Positions 1 to 11,278 of a stretch of 64,000 nt of DNA are shown here, in pieces (the stretch's first letter is position 1; the number at the start of each line of letters is the position of its first letter). Where the stretch lies: assembly GCA_028554755.1 (NCBI GenBank), contig JAPTOF010000006.1:6070501-6134500 (forward strand), written 5' to 3'. Origin of the DNA: Cordia subcordata. Lineage: Eukaryota; Streptophyta; Magnoliopsida; Boraginales; Cordiaceae. The translations under genes and the position numbers were made by a program. The notes below the pieces were generated by a model. That model did not search any database and had not been told where the DNA came from. It saw only the letters and a program-made list of their open reading frames with translations.

Positions 1-720
1 TCATTTTAGTTTCCTTAGAATTCTAGTTACCTTATTAGTTTAGCTTCTAGTCTTGCTCACCAAGTTATCGTGCCTATAAATAGGCTCTTCTATTGTATCC
101 ATGACACATCAACGATTCACAAAAAAAAAAAAAAAAAAAACCAAGCAGTCATGTCAGCCTACGGGTCTCACATCAATCCAAGTGATCGTGTTAGCCTATG
201 GGTCACACGACTATCCAAATCTAGATCCACATCCGGATCTAAATCCAAGTCCAATTTCTAATTATTATCCAAGTCTAATTCAATTTCCAGTTACTATCTA
301 AGTCTAAGTTTCGTCTAATTGTTATGGGGATTCATCACACCAAAGTGATGCACACGACCCCTAATTAATCCAAATTCCATTCCTCCAAGCTGTAAGCGTG
401 GTCAAACGAGCCATGGTGACCATTCCTTCCATCAAGATCAAGTTTTCTTTTGAAGACCTTTCAAACTCAAGGTCATATCTCAAATACCACCTTGAGTTTG
501 AGAGGGGGTGTTGAAGAATATTTTAGTTATTAATGTATTTCCTTATCTTATGGTATTAAATTAGGCAATGGTCTAATCTTAGTCAAATTGGTTTCTTTAT
601 TATTTTAGTTTCCTTAGAATTCTAGTTACCTTATTAGTCTAGCTTCTAGTCTTGCTCACCAAGTTATCGTGCCTATAAATAGGCTCTTCTATTGTATCCA
701 TGACACATCAACAATTCACA
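1..720 (+). mobile_element. TRIM-like short LTR retroelement, 5' end cut by window edge
   Basis: Two direct repeats flank a non-coding interior. The downstream copy (509-720, 212 bp) begins TGTTGAAG and ends ATTCACA, and contains a TATA-like CCTATAAATAGG. The upstream copy (1-121) matches its 3' half nearly base for base and is cut by the window start. Directly before 509 lies a purine-rich tract (GAGAGGGGG) like the polypurine tract before a 3' LTR. The 387-bp interior has no gag or pol and no clear primer binding site; the position after the upstream LTR holds a run of about 20 A. Two terminal repeats, a PPT and a tiny interior fit a TRIM or an internally deleted copia-like element. If the NPH3-family gene continues past the window, this element lies in its intron. 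Confidence 0.6.
509..720 (+). repeat. 3' LTR of the TRIM-like element
   Basis: It starts TG, ends CA, follows a G-rich purine tract and carries a TATA-like box near 671-682. The matching 5' copy occupies 1-121, with few differences (for example CAACGATTC against CAACAATTC). Confidence 0.6.
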
Positions 721-1691
721 ATGTAGTCTTTATTAGTATTTTGCTTCTAATGGCTCCCCCATTTTCAATACTTTTATATTTTCTCTCCATATTTTATGTT
801 TTATATATTTTCCACATAGTACACATTCAATGGAAGAGTATCTAGTCATATGACTATGTGACAACATTTGTATCTAGTCTGAAGTTTCTGCAGAATAAAA
901 ATATCAAGAAAATGGAAAAGAAAGCATACAATGTATTAGTCATTGAATTGTAACCTCCAAACTTAACTGCAGGAAGGTTAACATATTGCTTAGAAAATAA
1001 AATGTGATTGCCGCATTAGTTTAACCGTCAATAAATGATAACAACTCTTAACACACTGTCAAGCTGACTGATCTTGAATACCAGAAATTAAAATAAGACT
1101 ATTATTCATAAATGTTACAGTTGGTCAGTTGTAAGGACAAGTTTTTCCTCACCTATAAAGCCATTGACTGTTAGATCATAATCAATTTTTTCTTTCCAAA
1201 TTAAATGCAACTGAAGAAGATTCTAGATTCCTTTCGATCTTCCTTTATTTTAATATTGGATATCAGGACTTTAACCAGGAGATAAGTTTGTAATTCTTTG
1301 ATTATACTTTGCTAGACTCAGATAGTAGTTATTTCCATTCAATTGATTTTGTTTAGATCTTTTTGCATCTAGGGTGTCTGAAGTGAAGAACTTGATATCT
1401 TGTGACTTTGAAATTACCCTTAACATCTATCCATATCCATCAAGAACACCCATGATAGAAACATTATGAATTATTTACAACTATTTAAAGCATATTAACA
1501 GGGAAATCAAAACCAGATGGCAATCTCTACAGCCATGTTTAATATCACAAACCATATGCATAATAAAGCTTGTGTAAATATGATTGCTTTAACATTCTAC
1601 ATTGTAGCACAGAAAATTCAATAATTCATTGATGTATGACCAAATATTGGCATAACATTATGTTGTAAGCAACTAAATGCAATTAATTTAC
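721..1691. other. Non-coding, probable intron of the NPH3-family gene
   Basis: AT-rich sequence between the LTR element and the donor site of the NPH3 exon. I looked on the minus strand for the continuation of the NPH3 domain and saw none. No RNA gene or repeat structure recognised. Confidence 0.4.
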
Positions 1692-4600
1692 CTTTAAATA
1701 TATGTCGATGGCACGGTAGAGTCCATCATCCAGATGCCTGGCATAGTCCGGAATCGAAGCAGCTAGTGACTGGAATTTTATGAACTTCAAGTTAACATCA
1801 GGTGCCACCTCAGCCAAATAGTTGTCCACTAGGTTAGCCACCATTGTTATAGGAGTTAGCGAATGGGAAACTTCCATTAGTTGGCCCTCATCCACCAAAC
1901 AGTTTGAGGTGCAATCAGTTCTTTCCTGCTCCACTAACATGAAGTGATCAACAATTCTCTGAATGCAGTCAGTATCATAAAGTGTCTCCACTGTGTAGCC
2001 CATGTTTGGTATGAGTAAATCCTCCAAAGCTGCTTGATCCAATTGGATCCCAATTTTCTTCTCAAGTTTCTCTCTACATATGGGACTGGCATGTAGGATC
2101 ATTGATGTTCGGAGAAGCCTAAGAAGGAGTTTGGAAGGTGTAACTCCCTTCTCATTGGGTAGTAACTCCACTATCTCCTCGAGAAGAGTTTTTTGGTCAG
2201 CCTCAGATGTTACAGGAAGAGTATGGGCAGGGGCAACATGGTTCCTGTCTTGAATGTTTGATTGCCTTCCACTAAGAGGAAGATACTTCTTTGCATAGAA
2301 CATTAACGATCCAGCAATTCTCTCAGGTGCCATGCCTTTAGAATCAACAGCCAGGATCAGCCTTTTATACAGAGGTAATTTGAGGAAGCAAACATCCTCG
2401 TACCACCAATCCTTGCTCACTGGTTGCGGCTTGGAGGCTGTGCATATGCCATTCCATAGAGAAGTACCCACAGTGCCAATCAGGCTCTGAGTGGCACTAT
2501 GTCCTGAGACAGGCCAACCTATTAGACTTGGATCTGAACAAGCTTTATGGGCTAGCGAATCAATGCATCTGGAAACAACATGAAGCTCTTCTGCATAAGG
2601 AAGAACCTCTTCACATGTTTCAAGGGCTTTAATAGAATCTGTCCAACTGCCAAACACTTCATTGAGGAAAGTTTCTGTTTGATTGATGAGGTTTCCTTCT
2701 CCATGATCTTCGTTCATCTGAAGGTACTCAGCTGCACAGCAAAGACTGACTACATTTATGGCTGTGAGTTCTATTTTGACTCCGTAGCAGAACTTGGCAA
2801 CAAGTAGAAAGGATTTCGCCCCCCCAGGTATATCATGAAGTTGCAAAATGCACTTTTTCTCATCCTCAAATTTCTTGTTTTCAGGGCTATCTTGAATGAG
2901 ATTCTCCAGTAACCTACTTCTAGACAACAAAGGAAACTGAAAGATGTGTTTAATATACAAGATGACACAGTGATCCAATAATTCCACAAACGGGAAATGC
3001 AATCAAGCCAAAGATAGCTAAAAGAAGAAATCAAAATGCAGTGTAAAGCAGACAAATGCCAAGGGAGAGGCGTAACATGGCAAGGCTGAGAAATGCAAAT
3101 ACATCACATATTAAAGTTGCATTACATATACATGCAGACATGACTTCACAAATCAAAAACATACGGAGCTGCTGGCTTCCTACTCAATTCAGGAATCTCA
3201 ATTGTTTGTAAAGGCCTCAAAGTGTATCCATATCTATCTTCTATCATTTTCTTAACACAAAGCAGAGCAAAAAGAGATTGCAAAACCCAGCATACAGATA
3301 GGAACAGAAAGCATTCAGCATTACAATTTCCAATCATATATACTCAGACATGAAACACGCACATACAGTGAAATCTTACCACCAGCATGAAAAACTTCAT
3401 ATATCAAAACAAGTGCACATGAGAATCAATAAATGCCTGAATGTAGAAATGTGCCAAAGGATCCTTTTAACCGTGTAGAGGATAGATGAAAGCAGAAAGG
3501 TTATATTCATTACAGTGACATCTACTGACCCTCAATGTCAAACACTCTCTTCAGTGTATACTTGAAGTACACGATATATAAATTATTTCTTCCTGAATTT
3601 CTTTTGCTTTCTGCACTTCACTCTGCAGCGAAGTAAAGGAAAGAACTGATGGAGCAAGAAATGGACACTATGATTGATCTTGTGTTTCAACAAATGCTAT
3701 GGAAGACTAAGAAGGTTCTGCAAGACATGCTTAAACATTCTGATAGCACTATCAAATTTGTGAAATTAAATGCATAAGTATGTCCAAGGCATAAATGAAA
3801 AGTACCTTATGTAGATGGAAGGATATTTCTCCAACTCCAATTATTATATCACTTGGAAGGCCAGTGGAGCATAGCCTGCAGAAGTAAGATTGAAAGGATT
3901 ACAGAAGAAATTGGAATATAACACCAAATCTCATAAAGTTATTTAGAAGTCTTGAAATCTCTGAAGGTTTTTTCCGGATATCACAAGTTCTTATCAGAGA
4001 TGCAAAGGGAACGAAATGCTCCTACAGTGTTGACGTAAAGACCTAGTATGCAATAGACTACCCAATTGGTCAAGTCACACACATTCTCTTAAGAGTGGAA
4101 AACATTTTGACATATAGAGATTCTTTAGAGAATGGAAAAAGTTTGACATCTCCATTTATGTATTCGCATATGATGGTTTGGTGAGTGAAAGAAGACAATA
4201 TAAATTTTGAGAGATCTATAAACAGCCTTCTCTTATTGAATTTGCAGGTGTAACTTTTGGATGATCAACCATCAATGAGGAAAAAGATAGCCGGTAAAGT
4301 AATCAAGTAAACTGCAGAATGAAACCAACCAACATTAATAAATAGAAAAAGTAGAGTCCTCCCAGGAAAAAATAGAAAGAAACATTGAAAGAAAAGGAGA
4401 GAACATCAGAGAAAAAACAAAATGAATATGTAAACTTCTTATTGGACTTCCTTATCTAATCCTTGCTTCCTCCTTCTCAGACCAGTAATTATGGAGGATA
4501 TTAGATTCATTTTCTAAGAGGTGAGTTATCTTCACCAGAGCAGGATTCCCAGTTTAAGCTTACACCTTGTAGATTGCACTTTAATGGATTACGCCCAAAG

Positions 4601-5537
4601 ATATAAAATATCTTTGCAATGTCTTTGCATTGTATATAAGAGCTTTTGGCCATTGGAAAGGCGTGATGTTGCCGGTGTCTGTTTGCGCTGCCCGTGAGTC
4701 GAAGTCATGTAAATCCCTTTGTCCATCTTTTTGGCTTGCAAAGAAGTTTCTCCGGAGCACTTGAGAATGTCCTTTAAGCCACACACAATTGCTTCCCCGA
4801 GGTACCAGAACATTACTCAGCCAAACGTCTGTAGTTTCATCTTCAACGGTCTAGAAGTAGATACATTACCTTCTAATCGTTTAAATTGGATACTAAATCA
4901 AGTGACGTTCTTGGGCTGTAGATTTGAAACAAACATTTCTCAAAATCTAATTACACATGCTTGGTGTATCAAAAGCCCATGTCAGAGAGCATAAATCATC
5001 TAGTTATGCTGGTACATGACATTGCAAATCTGATAATCTTCACATCCAACAGCCACTATAACATTACTGGGAAACTTGAAACTCGAAATAGAGATGCACA
5101 GTAAAACTGTTTCTCACCTTCTTTCTTTGGTAAAAATGCCTACATTAGCATTCACTAAAACAGACGCATTCAAGAACTGAAATGGAATATCAATAGCACG
5201 CGTTTTTGCAGTCTATTAGGCAGCTAGTTTTTGCTATTAAGTAATAGGGAACAATGAATCACGTAAAATCATCACCCCTCCATTACTTTATTCATGCTGT
5301 TGTCTCACAAGTGCTTTTGAAGATTGAATACTGGCAATTAAGCTACAATTAAACGCTGGAAGCTAAATTTAACGCATTATAAACATTCAGAAACATGTGA
5401 CATCTAAAAAATCACCTCAGCAACGCGAAATTAATCAAGAAAACAAAGATGGGGTTGAGGAGAAAAAGAAAAACTGACCATGTCTGGCCATCAAGATAAA
5501 ACATGTCTGACTTGGATCCCAGCTTCATGCATGCCAT
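1692..5537 (-). CDS. NPH3/BTB-POZ family protein, 3' end missing
   Basis: Members of this plant family pair an N-terminal BTB domain with an NPH3 domain and act as adaptors of CUL3 ubiquitin ligases in phototropism, auxin transport and related signalling. Three minus-strand exons join in phase: 5479-5537, 3806-3875 and 1692-2936, giving 458 residues so far. The product opens MACMKLGSKSDMFYLDG. The BTB domain covers roughly residues 26-130 (HLHKFPLLSRS motif). The NPH3 domain starts near residue 218 with DWWYEDVCFLKLPLYKRLI and runs to the last visible residues YRAIDIYLK. Junctions are GTCAGT/CAG, GTACTT/CAG and a final donor GTAAAT. Family members continue with a conserved segment after this donor; I cannot find it in 1-1691, so the gene runs off the window or is truncated. 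The N-terminus resembles SETH6/NPY-like members; exact orthology is uncertain. Confidence 0.9.
2937..5478 (-). other. NPH3-family gene introns 1 and 2
   Basis: The two introns (3876-5478 and 2937-3805) flank the 70-bp second exon. No transposon structure or RNA gene recognised inside them; small open frames there lack family resemblance. Confidence 0.6.
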
Positions 5538-7293
5538 GTCTCACCACTCACTCACTCACTACCCAACACGGTGAAATGGCTAATATTTTACATGCATACG
5601 ACATCATGGAATAATGTATTATTCTTAAAGGATCAAGAAAGTAACATCATACGAAATCATAATTGTTATTGAATTATTACGATACCACGTCAGGAAAATA
5701 TCTTCCAATTTTACCTATGCAATTCATTCGTTTTTACACTAAGTGTGGGAGGGTGAAAATGAAGGTACGATGGTCCCGAGTCTAAAGGGGTGCAAAATCC
5801 AGGCTGCAGCCGTTACAGAAACAAAAGGGTTGAGTTTGGATTTTAGTAAGTTGTTGGCATATGCCATGTCTCACTAACATGGTACGATTGTTCCTTTCTC
5901 TTTTTGGGAATTTTTTTAATAAATTTTCTTGGTGGTAACGAAAAATGTATCTTTGTAACAGTCGTGACCAATTGGGACAGAAGAATTTGAAGGTCCTGAT
6001 TTTGGGGGCAGTTGGAATTTTTGTTCAGGAGGGGGCCTTTCACGTAGGTGATCAACAAGATCATCTCTCTTTGTTATGAATATTGCCTGATCTATTATAA
6101 AAGGCAAATTCTACAAATAGTCTCTATTCTATTTATTTAGAAAAAAGTGTTAATTCAGTTCCTAATTCCTTATTGTTTCAAAAAAGTGACTTGTTTGGTT
6201 CTTAATGTTGTAAAAAGTGTCGCTTTAGTTTCTATTGTTTCAAAAGTAACCAATTTAGTCTCCATTTTTTACAAAAATTGACTTAATCCACATATTTATT
6301 ATAAGAAGAATGTGATTTTTAGGGGAAAAAAAAGTATTTCTTGTGAAAAATGAAAATAAAATTAATACAAATGGGGTCCTATTCACTATCATTGTTATCT
6401 TAACGTTAGCATTTTCAGCAAATTGATTAAACTCAGTGTATTAGTAGACCAATTCCTACACCACAATAAAAATATCTGTAATCGTGTCATGATTATGAAA
6501 ATTTCAATTATTTCCTAAATGTTGGTATAATGTATTTTTTCCCCGTCGATATCAACTTTCAAATTTTCATTTATGATAGTCAAAAGACATATCAAACTAG
6601 AGAGGTAGAGCTTTACAAACAAAGGCCCATGACCAACGACCCGAACAAAATAAGAGATTTAAGGATAAGGGAAAGCCCAAAATAGGGTCAAACCAAAAGG
6701 CCAGGCCCAGAGGAAAAACAAATATATATATATATATATATAAAGGACAGATATCGAATTTTATAGAAATTTAAAAAATATAATATTTTATATAATTTGA
6801 TTTAATTTAATTTTTTCTATATAAAAGGGATAAATACACATATTTTTACAAAATAAAAATTGATGGGCCGACTGACCCATATATATTTCATTTGGGCCGA
6901 GTACAGGTTTCAGTCCACTAAAATGCAGCTTTTGTTTGGGCTTTGGGTTGTCTATGTGGGGCCGTCCTCGAAGGCTTTTAGCAGGCTAATCGGACTCCTT
7001 TGATGCAGGGGTTGAAAACAGTGGTATCATTTTACGGAGAAAACTAATAAAAAAATTGAGGGAAAAAACATTATAAACCGACTTTGATCTCGTCAAAACG
7101 TTCGACAAATACAAACGTGATGAATTATTTACATTGTTTCTATCATAACTATAGAATAATTAATGTTCAGTATATATCTTTTATAGCGTTATAATGCAAA
7201 GAAAATAATTATGAAATAATAGTAAAAAGGAAGTGTTTGAGCTCATCTAGGAGATTCATTGTCAAAACTCTAATTCTTAGGGAGTTCCATGAC
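5538..7293. other. Upstream region of the NPH3-family gene, gene-free
   Basis: AT-rich DNA with a (TA)n run at 6722-6742 and four GGCCCA/TGGGCC hexamers (6624, 6704, 6864, 6893), motifs common in plant promoters. Around 6110-6290 lie degenerate lines of the type 'AGTCCCTAxTGTT', similar to the long inverted repeats at 10404-11278. No gene seen. Confidence 0.4.
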
Positions 7294-7301
7294 CGTTTAA
7301 G

Positions 7302-7821
7302 TAGGGATGTCAATGGTACCCCATCCCCCGTCCGGCCCGCCCTGCCCCGCAAGGATACCGGCGAGATAAGGGCGAGGTTTTTGCCAAAAACCACTTGAGG
7401 GGGCGGGGTGGGGTCGGGGTATCCACCCCGGTATATGTATGTATGTAAATTATATGTTATGTTTAATAATTATGATTGGAAGTAAGTTTAGATTTAATGT
7501 GTTATTGTTGTAAAATTATGTTGAATTTAAGTATTAGAGTTTGAATTTGATGTGTTAAGGTTTGGTGCATGATTTATGTTATGTTTTATTTATTTTTATC
7601 TAATTAAAAAGTAGGAATTTCACTTGACAAATAGGGGTTTAACAAGTAGGTGTTTTATCCCGATACTATGACCCCTTTGACTTTTGTTGACAGGTGCCCC
7701 GTAGGTAGGGGCATGGTGTAAAAAATACCGGTAGGGACGGGGTAGGGACAGGTGAAAAAATACCAAGTGCGGAGTAAGGGTTTGTGAATCCCGCTCCTAC
7801 CCTACCCCATTGACATCCCTA
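7302..7821. mobile_element. Non-autonomous hAT (Ac/Ds-type) element
   Basis: A 520-bp element with terminal inverted repeats: the left end reads TAGGGATGTCAATGG and the right end is its reverse complement. It is flanked by a perfect 8-bp duplication CGTTTAAG (7294-7301 and 7822-7829). An 8-bp duplication with T/CAGGGATG termini is the hAT signature. GC-rich subterminal stretches (7320-7430 and 7690-7800) surround an AT-rich centre. No transposase frame is present, so it would depend on an autonomous relative. Confidence 0.88.
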
Positions 7822-7829
7822 CGTTTAAG

Positions 7830-9481
7830 GTCCACTCTCAATGATTCAAAACCATTCTAGTAAGGTTAGAACCTAAAATAGGAATCCAACAAAAGTATTT
7901 CCACAAGAATTAATTCGTGCGAGAAAATAATTATTAAATTTTATTCTGACCCGCGACCAACGGCATAAGGAAAAATAAAAACAAAAACAGAACTTTCAGT
8001 AGGACTTGTAAAATCATGAACCCATGGCCCCAAAAACGCTGAACCTAAAGACCATAAAAAGTCATTGAAGGCCTCAAAATATAAATTCTCAACGTCGGTC
8101 TCACGTTCGGTAAGCTAGTTGACGCTCCCACGTGTCACGTGCCCTCATTCAAAGCTTGTGTTCTTTAATTATTTTATCTTTTTCTAATTTTTTAATCGTA
8201 TAAGTTGAAAATATTGAATAATTCGTCTAGGGAAAAAAAAAAAATTCTGACATGAACGCGTTGCTGTCAGTCCGGCGTCTTCACCGGCGGTGACAAATGC
8301 GTACACCTTATTTATCACAATTTACGTCGCCATCATCTCACGAATCTTCCACCAACAAAATAAAAAAAATCTTACCAAAGAGGGACCGTATCCGTAATAA
8401 TAGAATTATCGCTGTATGATTTAAAATTAATAATATTTTTTTCAAAAATTATGCACGATATGAGTTTTGTATGCCGAACTATCGTTGCGTCCCTACCACC
8501 GCAAGCTTAAAAAATTACACTGTTTTGCCAACCAGCTCGCATGTTACTGGGCAGCACGTCGTAAGATTGGAAAATGATTGCTAGTAAAATAATACCGTGT
8601 GTATGTTTTATATGATACTAGTGTGGCACAGCGTACGCTATAAAATTCAAGCTATAAAATCTAATAGCTAATAATATATAAATTATAATTTAGAATATAC
8701 AAAATCTTATAATGTGATTTATATATTTCATATTGTGTAAACAACAATTATAAATACATATAACGAACGGGGATGAATTAATAAAAAAGAAGAAATTGAC
8801 ATTTGATTATCTATATCTACCGTGTATAAATGTTAAACATGCAAGTAAACATTTTATTTAATTTAAAAAGATGCAGGTAAAATTTTGAGAAAGAAAAAAC
8901 AATAATTTGTATATGTTAAGTCCAAAAGAAAGACTCCTTTTTTCTCCCTCAAAAAGATGGCCAATAAAAATTTGAGAAAAAACGAGGAATATTATCAAAT
9001 ACATCACTTGTCGGTGTTTGATGCTATAGCAATTTACGAGGGAACACACACTAAGTACCTTTCTTTCCAAAATTTAAACTTTGATGGTAAAATTTGAAGT
9101 TGAAGAAGTGTTACAATCCAGGTTGCTTTTGGGGCATTAAATGATACTTTATTTGGAAATTGACATGTACATTAGACAATGTGGTGGAGTGTAATATTTG
9201 ACTATAGACAAACGCCATTAATCATTGAAAAGCTTGTTCAAGTGCTAAAATTGTAATGTATCTTCAAAGGCCAAAAGCATATCTCAATCCATTCTCTTTC
9301 CAGCATCAAATCATGTATATGTTTATATGTCCCATTAGGACTAATAGGAGTCAAAGTTCAACTAAAGTATTCAAGTTTTGTAAAGGGTTCATCACCTTTT
9401 TCAATTTTTGGGGTTAAAAACCCTACGTATAGATACTACATTGTCACTATCAAACTGTTGATTAAAGTAATAGTTGTTTTA
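7830..9481. other. Gene-free intergenic DNA
   Basis: AT-rich with no supportable coding region. It contains a close pair of G-boxes (CACGTG at 8129 and 8136). Confidence 0.4.
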
Positions 9482-9605
9482 TTCCTGTAATAAGGAGAGA
9501 AGAATACAAGTCTAAATTTCGGAAAGCGCACTTATCCGAAGAATTTTTTTAAGCTCTTTTTACCGGATAAGAATTAATCTCAAATTTAGTATAACTTAAG
9601 ATATT
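9482..9605 (+). mobile_element. Degenerate SINE fragment
   Basis: Shares the block 'agcgcacttat ... ggataag.attaatctcaaat' with the better preserved SINE at 13935-14121. It lacks a clear head and tail, so it is an old partial copy. Confidence 0.45.
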
Positions 9606-10369
9606 CTAATTTAATGGGAAAAAAAATATTGCATTCCCATGAGTGTTATAAACACTAAGAAAGTTGAAAAAGAAAATGGTAAATATAATTAGTATATGAA
9701 TATAGCCCCTAAGCTTCGTTAATGAACGACTTCTCTGCTACTTACATATATTTATACTCCAAATCTCTCTAGATGTGGTTTTTCATGTTACTAATTCATC
9801 TCAGTAATAATAGGATAATTCGATAAGCAAAAAATTAATTATGCACGACTTTATTTTAATTTTGTAATTTATGTATGCAAATCTCACATTATATTTAGGA
9901 AAGATTGTAATTTGTAGCTCGATCGGTTTCTACAATTCTTCAAAGAAATGAGGAGAAAGCTCCTATTAGTGTACATTCATTTAGAACTTTTTTTTTTTTT
10001 TCTTTCCTTGGCTAAAATTAGGTTGTTAAAGCAAAATTTGCACCCGAAAAAGAAATAAAAATAAAAATAAAAAAAGAAAAAGAGAGACATATTTAGATAC
10101 GAATTTATTTGAAGATCGAACTTCGAAGGGCATATTGACAACCTTTGTTATAGAATAATAATTCACGTTTGCCTACGTACGAATGGTCCAATGCAGTGTT
10201 TTTAATATAGTTTAGGGCTCATTTAGATTGTTTTGTCTTAAAATGTTTATTCTATAATTTTCAAAAGAAGTATTTTTTTAAGAAGTTAAAATTTTTAAAT
10301 TTAAAAAAAATAAATTTAGATTTTTTTTTCAAAATTTTAGTATTTTCTAAATCGATCAAATTACTTATT

Positions 10370-10372
<3 letters not shown>

Positions 10373-10406
<34 letters not shown>
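10373..10406. repeat. (TA)n microsatellite
   Basis: About 15 uninterrupted TA units next to the left end of the long inverted-repeat element. Similar TA runs occur at 6722-6742 and 20941-20966. Confidence 0.9.
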
Positions 10407-10411
<5 letters not shown>

Positions 10412-11278
10412 GAGTTAAAATTCAAATAAGTCCCTACTGTTAACATTTTTTTTCATTTTAGTCCCTATTGTTGCAAATAATTCATATAAGTCGTCAATGT
10501 TTACTTATAATAGTCAAATTAGTCCCTACAGTTAGAGTTAAATTCAAATAAATCCTTAATGTTTACATATTTTTTAATTTTAATCCCTATTATTTCAAAT
10601 AATTCATACAAGTTCCCAATGTTTAATTATTATAGTTAGATTAGTCCCTCCAATTAGAATGGTCGTTAGTTTTAACGAAAATGTCCCAAATGACCTCAAA
10701 CATAAAAGTAATTGACAATCTTACCCTTTGCGCTATAAAACAAAATCCGATTATCTATTTTTTAAGCAAGAATTTCTAGCAAAAAAGAAAAAAAGCAATA
10801 GGAATTTAACATTTTGGATGATAGTTATTACATTCTTTGCATATTTGGATTTATTGTAAACTTTTATAAAACACATTAGACATCTGATTGAAATTTTTTA
10901 ATGAAAATTAAGAACTTTTATTGTCTAAAAATTATTCCATAATGAAATTCACAGTACAAAAGTTCAAGGTATTATAATCAATTAAGAATAAAAAAAGAAA
11001 ATAAAATTACTTCTAATCTTTTTTATTTATTTTTTCTTAAAACAGGGACTAACTTAAATAAGTTTGTAAAATATTGGGGACTAATATGAATTCTTTTCAA
11101 ATAATGGGGACTAGTTTGACTAATTTTGTAAAACATTGAGAATAATATAAATTTTTTTAAATAATAAGGACTAATCTGACTATATTTGTGAAATATTAAG
11201 GACTAATTTAAATATTTTAAAATAATAAAAATTATTTTAAAAAAATAATAAAGACTTATTGTGAAATTTACCCTATAT
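10404..11278. mobile_element. Long inverted-repeat (Mutator-like) non-autonomous element
   Basis: The left part (about 10404-10660) consists of several degenerate units of the form TTAGTCCCTATTGTTxxAAATAA. The right part (about 11040-11278) carries the same units in reverse complement. The outer ends 'tagagttaaaattcaaataagtc' and the reverse complement of 'gacttattgtgaaatttacccta' pair imperfectly. Long, internally repeated inverted termini with no coding core fit a Mutator-like MITE. The exact ends and target duplication could not be fixed because of the adjoining TA run. Confidence 0.5.
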
